From Aliiroseovarius sp. F47248L (GTDB taxonomy: Bacteria; Pseudomonadota; Alphaproteobacteria; Rhodobacterales; Rhodobacteraceae): a stretch of 64,000 bases of DNA. Both the position numbers and the translations under genes were made by a program. The stretch covers positions 1 to 64,000 of the forward strand of contig NZ_JALKBF010000003.1 in the NCBI RefSeq assembly GCF_023016085.1, read 5' to 3'. This document shows positions 16,514-25,518 of this stretch, piece by piece (positions within the stretch are counted from its first letter, which is position 1; each line of letters begins with the position of its first letter). The notes below the pieces were generated by a model. The model saw only the letters and a list, made by a program, of their open reading frames with translations, searched no databases and was not told the DNA's origin.

Positions 16514-17611
16514 GTGAGCAAGACAGTAGGACTGGCGGGCGCAGGCTCAATCGCATTTGGAACGGCGGCGTTGTTACGCAAAGCTGGCCATGATCCTATG
16601 CTGTGGTCGCCTTCGGGCAAGGGCACGGCAGAGCTTGCGACGGGTGCGGCACTGAACGCGGTTGGCGCGGTTGAAGTCACGCTGACGCCCCGCGTCGCCG
16701 ACAGTGCTGCGATGCTGGCGCGCGACAACGACGTCTTGATTATCGCGCTGCCCGGTTACGGTCATAAGGCCGTACTGGATGCGCTGGCCCCGCATATCGA
16801 ACCGCGCCATCAGGTGATCATCTCCTCCCATGCTTCATTGGGCGCGGTCTATCTGATGCAATTGCTGGCCGCGCGCGGTGTGCGCGTCCCGATCACCGCT
16901 TGGGGCACCACGATCTGCACCGGGCGACGGCAGTCGGGTACCGAGGTGAGGGTGAACACCGTGCGCAGCCGTGTCGATCTGTGCACCGTGCCGCAAGACC
17001 GGTCCGAAGAGGCGTTGAACCTGTGCCAGACTTTGTTCGGCGACCGGTTCCAGCCGCGTGATGGGCTTTTGGCCATCTCGTTGTCGAACTTGAACCCACA
17101 GAACCATATGGGGATCGCCTTGGGCAACATCACCCGGATGGAGCAGGGCGAAACGTGGTCGCAGGGTCAGAACGTCACCCCGAAAGTGGGCCGCCTGCTG
17201 GAAGAGCTGGACCGCGAACGGTTAGAGATCGCGAAGGCTCTGGGGCTGGAGGTGAAGACCATCTTCGAGCATTTCCACCTGTCGTTTCATGTGCCCGTCG
17301 CCTCGATTTCCGAGATGAACCAACAGATGCACGCGCAAGGCAATGGCGGTGTCGGCCCGGCCACCGCCGACAGCCGTTACGTGACCGAGGATGTGCCTTA
17401 CGGTCTGGTGCTGACGGCGGCGCTGGGGCGTCTGACCGGCCATCCGGCGAAGCTGCACGAGGCTGGCATTCAGATTTTTTCCGCCATGTATGGCCGGGAC
17501 TTCGAAGCAGAAAACGAAATTCTGAAGGCGCTGGACCTTGGCCGCTTTGACCTTGATGATCTGAAGCAGGCCGCACAAACCGGGTTGTTGCGCCAACCTG
17601 CCAGCGCCTGA
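16514..17611 (+). CDS. Octopine/nopaline (opine) dehydrogenase family protein
   Basis: This 365-residue NAD(P)-dependent enzyme starts at a GTG with GGGGGT just upstream. The N-terminal Rossmann motif is GLAGAGSIAFG (residues 5-15). The C-terminal helical domain carries LSNLNPQNHMGIALGN, with the Asn and His expected for the opine dehydrogenase active site. Known relatives reductively condense an amino acid with an alpha-keto acid, or run in reverse to break opines down. Next to a binding-protein ABC importer and amino acid chemistry genes, breakdown of an imported opine-like compound is plausible. Confidence 0.8.
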   Translation: MSKTVGLAGAGSIAFGTAALLRKAGHDPMLWSPSGKGTAELATGAALNAVGAVEVTLTPRVADSAAMLARDNDVLIIALPGYGHKAVLDALAPHIEPRHQVIISSHASLGAVYLMQLLAARGVRVPITAWGTTICTGRRQSGTEVRVNTVRSRVDLCTVPQDRSEEALNLCQTLFGDRFQPRDGLLAISLSNLNPQNHMGIALGNITRMEQGETWSQGQNVTPKVGRLLEELDRERLEIAKALGLEVKTIFEHFHLSFHVPVASISEMNQQMHAQGNGGVGPATADSRYVTEDVPYGLVLTAALGRLTGHPAKLHEAGIQIFSAMYGRDFEAENEILKALDLGRFDLDDLKQAAQTGLLRQPASA

Positions 17612-17666
17612 ACGACGATAAGTAACAACCAAGAAGAAGACCACTGAACCAACAAGGAGACCTACT

Positions 17667-18776
17667 ATGTCAAAACTGCTTTACAGCCGCCGCCGTTTTC
17701 TTGGCACTGCCGCCACCACCGGTGCGGCGTTGGCATCGCCCTTCTATCTGCGTCGCGCTGCGGCCCAGTCTGGTGGCGAGGTGAACATCTGGACCTACAA
17801 CGATTTCGTGCCCGAAGCGTTCAAGGAACAGTTCGAGGCCGAGACCGGCATCAAGGTCAATGTCCGTCTGGTCGATGACCAGGGCAAGCAGTTCAACCTG
17901 CTGGCCGCCGAACAGCCGAACCCGACCGTCGACATCATGACTGTCGCCGGTCACCGGTTCCTGCAGTTCATCGACAGCGACCTTCTAGCGCCTCTCGACA
18001 CAGACCGGCTGACCAACTGGGACAAAATCAACCCAACCTTCTCGGAAAGCGATTGGTCAACGATCAATGGCAACAAATGGGGCGCGCCGATCCTGTCGGG
18101 GATGGAAGTTCTGTCCTACAACACGGAACTGGTAAGCGAAGAAGAGGCGTTGACCTGGGACACGCTGTTTTCCGAGAAATACAGCGGCCAGACGGCCTAT
18201 ATCATTCAGGACATGATGTCGATTGTGATGCTGAAAATGGGCTATGACGGTAACATGGTCGAATATATGGATGACCCTGAGAAGGCCGCACAGATCGTCG
18301 AAGAGGCCAAGCAATTCCTGATCGAGAAGAAGCCGTTGGTGCGCAAGTATTACGACGGCGGGGCCGAGTTCCAGCAGATGATGGTCAATCAGGACATCGC
18401 GTTGGGCCATTCGTGGAACGGTCCGGCAGCCGCGCTGATCAATGATGGTTTCCCGCTGGCAATGACGATTCCGCGCGAAGGGTCGTATGGCTTTGTTTAC
18501 ACATACAACATCGCCAATAACGCACCGAATGCCGATAACGCTTACACCTTCCTTGATGCGATCCTTGCCTCTCCCGAGATCGGCGCAGCAATGACCAAGG
18601 CTTCTGGCTTCATCTCGACCTATAAGGACGCGTCGCAACACCTCAGCGACCTTGAGAAGAAATCGACCTCGTTCCCGGAAGAGCAACTGGCGAACCTGCA
18701 ATTCTTCCGCGCCGAGGCTAACGATCTGAAATACAGCCTTGTCGACCCAGCGGTCGAGGCAATCAAAGCCGCCTGA
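17667..18776 (+). CDS. ABC transporter substrate-binding protein, polyamine type, Tat-exported
   Basis: This 369-residue periplasmic binding protein belongs to the spermidine/putrescine (PotD/PotF) family. The N-terminus has a twin-arginine motif (SRRRFLG) followed by a hydrophobic stretch and a cleavage region near RRAAAQ, so it should fold before export. Family features include VNIWTYNDFVPEAF at the mature N-terminus. AAGGAG lies about 10 bases before the ATG. It is followed by a GC-rich hairpin, which usually raises binding-protein expression above that of the permeases. The ligand is unknown and need not be a polyamine. Confidence 0.85.
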   Translation: MSKLLYSRRRFLGTAATTGAALASPFYLRRAAAQSGGEVNIWTYNDFVPEAFKEQFEAETGIKVNVRLVDDQGKQFNLLAAEQPNPTVDIMTVAGHRFLQFIDSDLLAPLDTDRLTNWDKINPTFSESDWSTINGNKWGAPILSGMEVLSYNTELVSEEEALTWDTLFSEKYSGQTAYIIQDMMSIVMLKMGYDGNMVEYMDDPEKAAQIVEEAKQFLIEKKPLVRKYYDGGAEFQQMMVNQDIALGHSWNGPAAALINDGFPLAMTIPREGSYGFVYTYNIANNAPNADNAYTFLDAILASPEIGAAMTKASGFISTYKDASQHLSDLEKKSTSFPEEQLANLQFFRAEANDLKYSLVDPAVEAIKAA

Positions 18777-18796
18777 TAATACGTTAGGAAACCTGT

Positions 18797-18825
18797 TCCT
18801 GTCCCGCCTGTTGCGGGGCGGGGGC
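18797..18825 (+). terminator. GC-rich attenuator hairpin after the binding-protein gene
   Basis: CCCGCC and GGCGGG arms form a stem around a short loop about 30 bases after the binding-protein stop and ahead of the first permease. There is no U-run. Such stems between binding-protein and permease genes commonly give differential expression. Confidence 0.5.
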
Positions 18826-18849
18826 CCTGACCTTCCGAAAGACCATCGA

Positions 18850-19836
18850 ATGACCTATGACGCATCCTCGCAGCGGGGCAAGCGCACTGAAACGCATGAC
18901 ACTTCTGGCCGGACCTTCTGGGGCCGTCTGGTGGAGTGGGGTCCGTATCATACACTGATGCGGCTGGCGACAGCCTCGCCCCGCCGTCAGTTCCTGATCC
19001 TAGCCGCTTTTCCGATCCTCTGGGTTCTGACCCAGCACCTTGGCCCGATGTTGCAGATGTTGCGGGTGTCGCTGACCGATGCCTATCCGGTTGCACCGGG
19101 GGTCGAGCAACATTTTACGCTGGACAATTACGCGCGCTTCTTTGGCGACAGCATCTTCTGGATGCCGTTTTTCCGCACGCTGGCCTTTGCCGGGGTGTTT
19201 ACCTTCTGCACCCTGATCATCACTTATCCGGTGGCCTATTTTCTAGCCCGCCATGTCAGCCGCAAGAACCAGATGCTGTTCCTGCTGCTTCTGCTAATCC
19301 CGTTCTGGGTGGGTGAGATCGTGCGCACCTATGCGATCATGATCTTGTTGGGCAACACGGGTGCTGTGAACCTTGTGTTGAAATGGCTGGGTCTGATCGA
19401 CCGGCCCATTCCCTTCATGTACACCAGCTTCTCCATGGGCGTAGGCATCGTCTATCTGACTGCTCTATACATGCTGCTGCCGTTGTATTCTGCGCTGGAA
19501 AAACTGCCGCAAAGTATGAACGAAGCGGCGGCCGATCTGGGGGCAGGTGCTTGGACGCGGTTCCGCCGGGTGTCGCTGCCTTTGACCATCGAAGGTATCT
19601 CATCGGGCTGCACGTTGGTGTTCCTGATCTCGACCGGGTTTTATGCGACGCCGGTTCTTCTGGGCGGGCCGTCGACCACAGTGTTTGCCGAAACCATCGC
19701 GGGTTTCTTCCACGTCGCGGGCGACGAATGGCCCACCGGCGCGGCATTTGCCACGATCATGTTCATGGCGGCGCTTATCATTACGGCGACCTTCCAGAAA
19801 GTGATGAACTCGCTACGTAAAGGAGAGCAGAAATGA
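18850..19836 (+). CDS. ABC transporter permease, PotB/PotH type
   Basis: This is a 328-residue inner-membrane permease. The start at 18850 is preferred because upstream in-frame starts fall inside the preceding gene and the attenuator hairpin; the ribosome binding site is weak (AAAG). About 55 hydrophilic N-terminal residues precede six hydrophobic segments. The EAA loop that contacts the ATPase is MNEAAADLGAGAWTRFRRVSLPLT, near residue 218. It overlaps the second permease by 4 bases (ATGA). Confidence 0.88.
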   Translation: MTYDASSQRGKRTETHDTSGRTFWGRLVEWGPYHTLMRLATASPRRQFLILAAFPILWVLTQHLGPMLQMLRVSLTDAYPVAPGVEQHFTLDNYARFFGDSIFWMPFFRTLAFAGVFTFCTLIITYPVAYFLARHVSRKNQMLFLLLLLIPFWVGEIVRTYAIMILLGNTGAVNLVLKWLGLIDRPIPFMYTSFSMGVGIVYLTALYMLLPLYSALEKLPQSMNEAAADLGAGAWTRFRRVSLPLTIEGISSGCTLVFLISTGFYATPVLLGGPSTTVFAETIAGFFHVAGDEWPTGAAFATIMFMAALIITATFQKVMNSLRKGEQK

Positions 19837-20636
19837 ACGATCGTCCAGAGCTGTTCCGCGGCAACCGTATTTTCCTGAGCTGTGTCTATTGGGCCTTTGT
19901 CCTTTACGTCTTCGTGCCGCTGTTCCTGATGATCATCATGGGCTTCAAGGATTCGAAATTCATTGGCTTTCCAATCCGGTCTTGGACATTGGATTGGTAC
20001 ACGGGTGTCTTTGCCGATGCCGAGGTTCTATCGACCTTTGGGTACTCCATCGCCATCGCGGTTCTGTCGACGCTGATCTCTGTGATGGTTGGCACTTGGA
20101 TCGCGGTGCTGCTTGAGGGACGTAAATTCTTTGGTCGCACAGTGATTTTTGGAATGACCGTGCTGCCGGCGCTGGTGCCGGGTATTATCTCGGCCATCGC
20201 GTTCCGCATCTACGCCCGTTATCTGGGCATCGAGCCGGGCATGGGCGCGATTGTCTGGGCGCACGCGGTGCACAACGTGCCGTTCGTGGTGCTTGTGGTG
20301 ATGGCGCGGCTGTCGACCCTGCCCAAAAGCCAGATCGAGGCCGCCCGCGATCTTGGCGCTGACCCGCTGGTTACGTTCATCCGGATCACCTTGCCTTATC
20401 TGGTGCCCGCCATTCTGGGCGCGTCGATCTTCTGCCTGCTGTTGTCGTTTGACGATTTTGTCCGCTCGTTCTTCCTGGGTGGATACGAGCCGACACTGCC
20501 GGTGCTGATCTTTGCAAAACTTCGTTCGGGCATGAGCCCGGAAATTAACGCCATCGCAACTGTTGCGCTGATCTTGACCGCCGCCATCGGCATCTGGGCC
20601 GAGCGTTTCACCCGCCGCATGAACAAGGAAAGCTGA
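19833..20636 (+). CDS. ABC transporter permease, PotC/PotI type
   Basis: This 267-residue inner-membrane permease has six hydrophobic segments and the EAA loop IEAARDLGADPLVTFIRITLP near residues 169-189. It pairs with the preceding permease to form the translocation path. The start overlaps the upstream stop, and the ATPase gene follows after 3 bases, so the importer genes are one transcript. Confidence 0.92.
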   Translation: MNDRPELFRGNRIFLSCVYWAFVLYVFVPLFLMIIMGFKDSKFIGFPIRSWTLDWYTGVFADAEVLSTFGYSIAIAVLSTLISVMVGTWIAVLLEGRKFFGRTVIFGMTVLPALVPGIISAIAFRIYARYLGIEPGMGAIVWAHAVHNVPFVVLVVMARLSTLPKSQIEAARDLGADPLVTFIRITLPYLVPAILGASIFCLLLSFDDFVRSFFLGGYEPTLPVLIFAKLRSGMSPEINAIATVALILTAAIGIWAERFTRRMNKES

Positions 20637-20639
20637 GCC

Positions 20640-21725
20640 ATGACCGACCAGACACCACTCGTCCGCATCGAAGGGCTGTCGAAACATTTCGGCCCGACTG
20701 TCGCGCTGGACAATCTGACGCTGGACATCGCGCAGGGAGAGTTCGTGACTTTCCTTGGCCCGTCCGGTTGCGGCAAGTCCACCACACTGCGCATCCTTGG
20801 CGGGTTTGAACGCCCGACCACGGGTCGTGTGATCCTTGACGGTGAGGACGTGACCAACCAACCCCCCGAAAAGCGCCATGTAAACATGGTGTTTCAGGAT
20901 TACGCGCTGTTTCCACATATGACTGTGGCGCAGAACATTTCCTTCGGGCTGGAGTTGAAGGGCATGGGCAAGGCGGAAATCAAGCGCCGCTCGGACGAGA
21001 TCATGTCGTTTCTTGAACTCGACGCCTTTGGCGACCGCTATCCGGTGCAATTGTCGGGCGGTCAGCGGCAGCGTGTGGCGCTGGCCCGTGCTCTTGCGCC
21101 TGATCCAGCGCTGTTGTTGCTGGACGAACCGCTGGGCGCACTGGACGCCAAACTGCGCGGTCAGGTTCAACAGGAACTGAAATCGATCCAGCGGCGCACT
21201 CACAAGACCTTCTTCTTCGTGACCCATGATCAGGAAGAGGCGCTGACAATGTCCGACCGGATCGTGGTGATGAACCAGGGCCGGGTGGAACAGGATGGCA
21301 CACCGGAAGAGCTGTATTTCCGCCCTGCCAGCCGGTTCGTGGCCGAGTTCATCGGCGAGACCAACCTGTTGTCGGGTCAGATGCGCGGCATCGAAGGCGA
21401 CAAGGTTGTGATGGATTGGCACGGGGCAACCTTGATGGGCAAAGCGCCCGACAGGCTGCCCGGTGAGGGGCAGCCGATCACCGCCTCTGTGCGGTTGGAG
21501 AAACTGGGCTTTCATGCCGAACGCCCGCAGACCGGCAATGCGGTGCAGGGGCGCGTGGTGGGCAAGACCTTCCTTGGCTCGCGTATGGCGATGGAGATTG
21601 CGGTGGGCGACGGGGGCGATGCGCTGCTCAAGGCCTATGTGGATGCCGAAACCGGACAGTCCGTTGGAAGCGACCCGGTCTGGATCGGTTGGGAAGCGGA
21701 CAACATGGCGGTGTTGAACGACTGA
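20640..21725 (+). CDS. ABC transporter ATP-binding protein, PotA/PotG type
   Basis: This 361-residue ATPase has Walker A GPSGCGKST (residues 38-46), the signature LSGGQRQRVALARAL, Walker B LLLLDEPLGALD, and the switch histidine in FVTHDQEEA. Residues after about 245 form the C-terminal TOBE regulatory domain seen in PotA and MalK relatives. It is the last gene of the module; a long hairpin lies 68 bases downstream. Confidence 0.93.
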   Translation: MTDQTPLVRIEGLSKHFGPTVALDNLTLDIAQGEFVTFLGPSGCGKSTTLRILGGFERPTTGRVILDGEDVTNQPPEKRHVNMVFQDYALFPHMTVAQNISFGLELKGMGKAEIKRRSDEIMSFLELDAFGDRYPVQLSGGQRQRVALARALAPDPALLLLDEPLGALDAKLRGQVQQELKSIQRRTHKTFFFVTHDQEEALTMSDRIVVMNQGRVEQDGTPEELYFRPASRFVAEFIGETNLLSGQMRGIEGDKVVMDWHGATLMGKAPDRLPGEGQPITASVRLEKLGFHAERPQTGNAVQGRVVGKTFLGSRMAMEIAVGDGGDALLKAYVDAETGQSVGSDPVWIGWEADNMAVLND

Positions 21726-21792
21726 CGGCGTGATGTCCTCCAACTGCCTTTGGAGTATGCTTTAGTGCAAGGCAAAGTCTGTTCGACCATAA

Positions 21793-21831
21793 GGTCGCGT
21801 TGGCCGATGCAATCTGCATACCAACGCGACC
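21793..21831. terminator. Long compound hairpin between convergent operons
   Basis: GGTCGCGTTGG (21793-21803) pairs perfectly with CCAACGCGACC (21821-21831). The loop holds a second stem, ATGCA (21807-21811) with TGCAT (21815-21819), giving about 16 base pairs in all. It lies between the ABC ATPase gene and the convergent iolG gene, so it may end transcription from both sides, although neither side has a U-run. Confidence 0.6.
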
Positions 21832-21849
21832 GCTTGCGACGTGAAGGGA

Positions 21850-22839
21850 TCAGTCGATTTCGACGGGTCTTCCCGACGCAAGAGATTTGGTTGCTGCATC
21901 CGCCAATATCTGGGCGCGCAACCCGTCCGTGATGTTCGGGCTTACAGGGTTCCCGCCAACGACAGCGTCAACGAAGTGGGCCATTTCATTACGATAGGCC
22001 GCTTCGTAGCGTTCAAGGAAGAAGTATTGCGCCGGTGCTTTGCGAAACCCAGATGCGTTCGCGGCTTCGACCGTCGTTTCCAACATGTTTTCAGCGCGCA
22101 GCATTCCAGCGGATCCATGCACCTCTAACCGTTGATCATAACCATAGGTCGCCCGGCGTGAGTTGGAGATCTGGCAAATCTTCCCAGAAGCTGTGGCCAA
22201 GGTGACAGCAGCGGTATCAACATCTCCTGCTGCGCCGATGGCGGGGTCGACAAGGGCGGCGCCGACGGCATAGACGCTGATCGGTTCCTCTCCCAGAATA
22301 AAACGTGCCATATCAAGGTCATGGATCATCATGTCCCGAAACAACCCGCCCGAGCTTTCGATATAGCTGACAGGGGGCGGGGAGGGGTCGCGCGACATGA
22401 TTGTCACGATCTCGACGTCCCCAATCTCTCCCTGTTCAATACGGTACCGTATGTTGGCGAAGTTGGGGTCGAAGCGACGGTTGAACGCGGTCATGAACGG
22501 AACGCCTGCTGCATCGACTGCTTTGATGCAATCGCGGATGCGGTTGGCGGACATGTCCACGGGTTTTTCACAGAAGATCGCCTTGCCCGCGCGGGCAGCG
22601 GCATGGATCAGATCATAATGAGTGTCCGTCGGCGTTCCGATTACCACGGCTTCAACATCTACGCTGTTGATCAGCGCATCACTGTCCATGACCTTTGCGC
22701 CGGTTTTCGTTGCCAGAGCTTGGGCTGGCTCTGCAAATGCGTCCGAGACAGCAGCAACCCGGGCAGCTTCAATCTGGCCGATAGAGCGGGCGTGAACCTG
22801 CCCGATGCGGCCACAGCCCAGAAGTCCGATGTTCAACAT
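21850..22839 (-). CDS. iolG: myo-Inositol 2-dehydrogenase
   Basis: This 329-residue Gfo/Idh/MocA enzyme oxidises myo-inositol to 2-keto-myo-inositol with NAD+. The start at 22839 follows AAAGGAGA. The N-terminal NAD motif is GLLGCGRIGQVHA, the catalytic lysine is in FCEKPVD near residue 94, and GGLFRDMMIHDLDMARF supplies the inositol dehydrogenase Asp and His. It is the last gene of the minus-strand iol operon and begins one base after the aldolase stop. Confidence 0.9.
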   Translation of the reverse strand: MLNIGLLGCGRIGQVHARSIGQIEAARVAAVSDAFAEPAQALATKTGAKVMDSDALINSVDVEAVVIGTPTDTHYDLIHAAARAGKAIFCEKPVDMSANRIRDCIKAVDAAGVPFMTAFNRRFDPNFANIRYRIEQGEIGDVEIVTIMSRDPSPPPVSYIESSGGLFRDMMIHDLDMARFILGEEPISVYAVGAALVDPAIGAAGDVDTAAVTLATASGKICQISNSRRATYGYDQRLEVHGSAGMLRAENMLETTVEAANASGFRKAPAQYFFLERYEAAYRNEMAHFVDAVVGGNPVSPNITDGLRAQILADAATKSLASGRPVEID

Positions 22840-22840
22840 G

Positions 22841-23671
22841 TCATTCTCCTTTGAACGCGCGCAGCACCTGGCGCGTGGCATCCATGACGGGATCGTGAGT
22901 TTCTTTTAAGATCGACACCCGATCAAAGCGGGATGTGTCGCGGTTTACCGCCTCGCGCAATGCGTGCCCGAAGGCCATGCGCAGTTCGGTTCCGATGTTG
23001 AACTTGCAGATATTTGATCCCGTCGCCAGTAACCGCCTTTGTTCGACCGGCACGCCAGAGCCGCCATGAATGACAAGTGGCACTCTGGTTACGGCCTCAA
23101 TGGCGCGGATGCGGGGTATGTCCAGCCCGCCTACTTTGTCCTGCTGAAGGTGGACGTTGCCGACCGAGATTGCCATCGCATCCACGCCGGTTTCAGTGGC
23201 GAAGCGGGCCGCGTCGTCAGGGTCTGTGCCCGCTGATCCTTCGCCACCGGAATAGCCAACGAATCCAATTTCGCCTTCGCACGAGACACCCGCGGCATGG
23301 GCAAGGTCGGCGATGGTTCTGGTCTCGGCGATATTGTCCGCGATAGGTTTGCGCGACCCATCGAACATCACGGATGTGAACCCGCAGTCGATCGCTTCGC
23401 GACAGTCATCCATCGTGTATCCGTGATCAAGATGTGCGACCACCGGCACACTGGCACCTTCTGCCAGATGGCGGAACATTTTACCCAGCACCGGCAGCGG
23501 AGTGTGTTCCCGGCAAGATGGACCAGCTTGAAGGATCACCGGAACGCCTTCGGCTTCGGCGGCAGCGACATAGGCGCGCATTTCTTCCCAGCCCAGCGTG
23601 ACCAACCCGGCCACGGCGTAGCCTTGCTTCAGCGCAGGCTGAAGCACATCCGCAAGTGTTGCCAGTGTCAT
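22841..23671 (-). CDS. iolJ: Class II aldolase, IolJ-like
   Basis: This 276-residue protein belongs to the class II fructose-bisphosphate aldolase family. The zinc-binding segment HLDHGYTMDD lies near residues 80-89, CEGEIGFVG near 132 and VIHGGSGVP near 207. In inositol degradation this family cleaves 5-dehydro-2-deoxygluconate-6-phosphate to dihydroxyacetone phosphate and malonate semialdehyde. Context rather than specific residues points to that substrate. It overlaps iolB by 4 bases on the upstream side. Confidence 0.8.
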   Translation of the reverse strand: MTLATLADVLQPALKQGYAVAGLVTLGWEEMRAYVAAAEAEGVPVILQAGPSCREHTPLPVLGKMFRHLAEGASVPVVAHLDHGYTMDDCREAIDCGFTSVMFDGSRKPIADNIAETRTIADLAHAAGVSCEGEIGFVGYSGGEGSAGTDPDDAARFATETGVDAMAISVGNVHLQQDKVGGLDIPRIRAIEAVTRVPLVIHGGSGVPVEQRRLLATGSNICKFNIGTELRMAFGHALREAVNRDTSRFDRVSILKETHDPVMDATRQVLRAFKGE

Positions 23672-24510
23672 TTGAATTTCGCGATCATGTCTTTGATGCC
23701 GGGAATGGTTTCGATCTGGCCGGCATGAGTCGGCTGGAAATACTGCACCAGAGACCGCTGGCTGAGACCGCCCAGAATGGTGAAATAATACATTTCATAG
23801 CCGGGCAACACCGCGCAGGGGTGATAGCCCTTGTCCAGAACAATCGTGGACCCGTCTACGATGTGATAGGCATCCCCCGGCTTGTTGTCTTCGCGCTGCA
23901 ACATCTGCACCCCCGAGCCATAATTCGGGCGGAAGCGGAAGTTATAGGTTTCGTCATGCCGTGTCTCATCGGGCAGGCGATCGGTGTCATGCTTGTGTGA
24001 GGGGAAGCCGGACCAGCCGCCTTGACCGACGGTGTAAAGTTCGCTGACCAGCAGGCGACCCACTTTGTCGTGGTGTTTCTGCCCAAGGATATGCTTGATC
24101 TTGCGGTGCGTTTTCGTATCGTCCGACCCGTATTGCACAAGGTCAAGCTCATCCGCGCGAACGTCAAACGGGTCCAGCACCTTGTCGTATTTCGCCCCGG
24201 CGATGAAGGTTTCGGTGTCATTCGTAAGACAGGTGATCGTCACTTTTGCGCCAACCGGGACATAGACGCCTTCGGGTTCGCCATCCCAGACGTCGATGGT
24301 GCGATTGCCCAGAGACGTGAAGCTAACTCCTTCCACGTCGACATCCACGGTCCCGGTGGCCGGGACGACACAGGTTTCATAGCCGGGCACCTGATATTCG
24401 AACGCCTCACCTTTCTTCAGCTTGACGATGTTGAAATAGTTAAGCGGCACCAGATCGTGCTCGGCGTCGACGATGGGTTGGTTCTTGTTGTCGTAGGGGG
24501 CGATGTGCAT
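23668..24510 (-). CDS. iolB: 5-Deoxy-glucuronate isomerase
   Basis: This 280-residue cupin-type enzyme converts 5-deoxy-D-glucuronate to 5-dehydro-2-deoxygluconate. Family segments are visible: SGFPSHKHDTDR near residue 166 with two metal-ligand histidines, and the YHPCAVLPGYEMYYF stretch near residue 229. Length matches IolB (about 270). AAGGAT lies before the ATG. The gene follows iolC by 29 bases and overlaps the aldolase gene. Confidence 0.93.
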   Translation of the reverse strand: MHIAPYDNKNQPIVDAEHDLVPLNYFNIVKLKKGEAFEYQVPGYETCVVPATGTVDVDVEGVSFTSLGNRTIDVWDGEPEGVYVPVGAKVTITCLTNDTETFIAGAKYDKVLDPFDVRADELDLVQYGSDDTKTHRKIKHILGQKHHDKVGRLLVSELYTVGQGGWSGFPSHKHDTDRLPDETRHDETYNFRFRPNYGSGVQMLQREDNKPGDAYHIVDGSTIVLDKGYHPCAVLPGYEMYYFTILGGLSQRSLVQYFQPTHAGQIETIPGIKDMIAKFK

Positions 24511-24539
24511 CGGGTTTATCCTTGTAAAGGGCGGCGCGG

Positions 24540-25514
24540 TCAGGCAGCGCTGGCGCCGGGATGTTGGGCGAGGAAAGCATCGAGTTCGGGGGTGGTGGGC
24601 ATGGCAGGCGCACAGCCGGGTTGGCTGACCACAATGGACGCACAGGCTGATCCGCGCAGAACGGCATCCTGCAAGCTATGCCCATCTGCAATCGAGGCCA
24701 GAAGCCCGGCCATGAAACTGTCACCTGCTCCGTTGGGTTTGATGGCGGTGACGGGATAAATGCCGGTGCGGATCTCTTCCCCCTGCCAGAGGGTGATTGC
24801 GCCTTCATGGCCCATTTTATAGATGATCAACTTGCCTTGGGCGGCAAGTTCGCGTGCCATTTCAAGACCTTTCTCGATCCCACCAGCCATGAAGCCAAAC
24901 TCTTCATCATTGCCGACAATCATATCGCTGGCCGCACCGGCGCGCGACAGGATATCAGCGGCAACTGCCGCGGATGGCCAGCTGTAAGGTCGATAGTCAA
25001 TGTCGAAGATCACCGGCAACCCGGCAGCGCGGGCATGGTCCATGGCGCGAAGGGTCGAACCGCGCGATGGTTCGGCGGCAAATACGGTGCCTGCAGTGAT
25101 CAGCGCACCGAAGGCCTGATAGTCGACCTGATCGACATTTGCATCAGGCACCTGAAAATCTGCTGCTCCATTGCGATAGATCACGTTCTGAAAGTCCTCC
25201 AGAACGCTTTCATAGACAGCAAGCGATGTGCGTGCTTCACCTCCGACGGACTGAACAAAGCTGGTATCGACACCATAGTGCTGCAGGCGGTTGATACAGA
25301 ACCGCCCCACGGCGTCATCAGAAACTGAGGTGACCAAAGCGGCCTTTGCCCCCAGTTTCACCAGCCCGGCGCAGATATTTGCGGACGAGCCGCCAAGGTC
25401 AGCGTGAAACGTATCAGCATGTTCTGATTTGGTGCCAATGGGGTCCGCGTAAAGGTCCATCCCTGCGCGGCCAAAGACCACGAAATTGTTCTGTCTGATA
25501 CCGTCAAGGAGCAT
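24540..25514 (-). CDS. iolC: 5-Dehydro-2-deoxygluconokinase
   Basis: This 324-residue PfkB-family kinase phosphorylates 5-dehydro-2-deoxygluconate. The start at 25514 follows the iolD stop by 4 bases and has AAGGGGG upstream within the end of iolD. The N-terminal PfkB motif is GGSSANICAGLVKLGAKAALV near residue 41, and the catalytic signature is KPNGAGDSFMAGLL near residue 255, with the catalytic aspartate in GAGD. It is a single-domain IolC, without the C-terminal DUF2090 domain found in some relatives. Confidence 0.93.
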   Translation of the reverse strand: MLLDGIRQNNFVVFGRAGMDLYADPIGTKSEHADTFHADLGGSSANICAGLVKLGAKAALVTSVSDDAVGRFCINRLQHYGVDTSFVQSVGGEARTSLAVYESVLEDFQNVIYRNGAADFQVPDANVDQVDYQAFGALITAGTVFAAEPSRGSTLRAMDHARAAGLPVIFDIDYRPYSWPSAAVAADILSRAGAASDMIVGNDEEFGFMAGGIEKGLEMARELAAQGKLIIYKMGHEGAITLWQGEEIRTGIYPVTAIKPNGAGDSFMAGLLASIADGHSLQDAVLRGSACASIVVSQPGCAPAMPTTPELDAFLAQHPGASAA

Positions 25515-25518
25515 GAGT

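Noticed and set aside
20028..21743. 571-residue open frame on the minus strand
   Set aside because: It is the antisense of the ABC permease and ATPase genes, whose motifs are unambiguous; its product is His/Gln/Arg rich and shows no domain.
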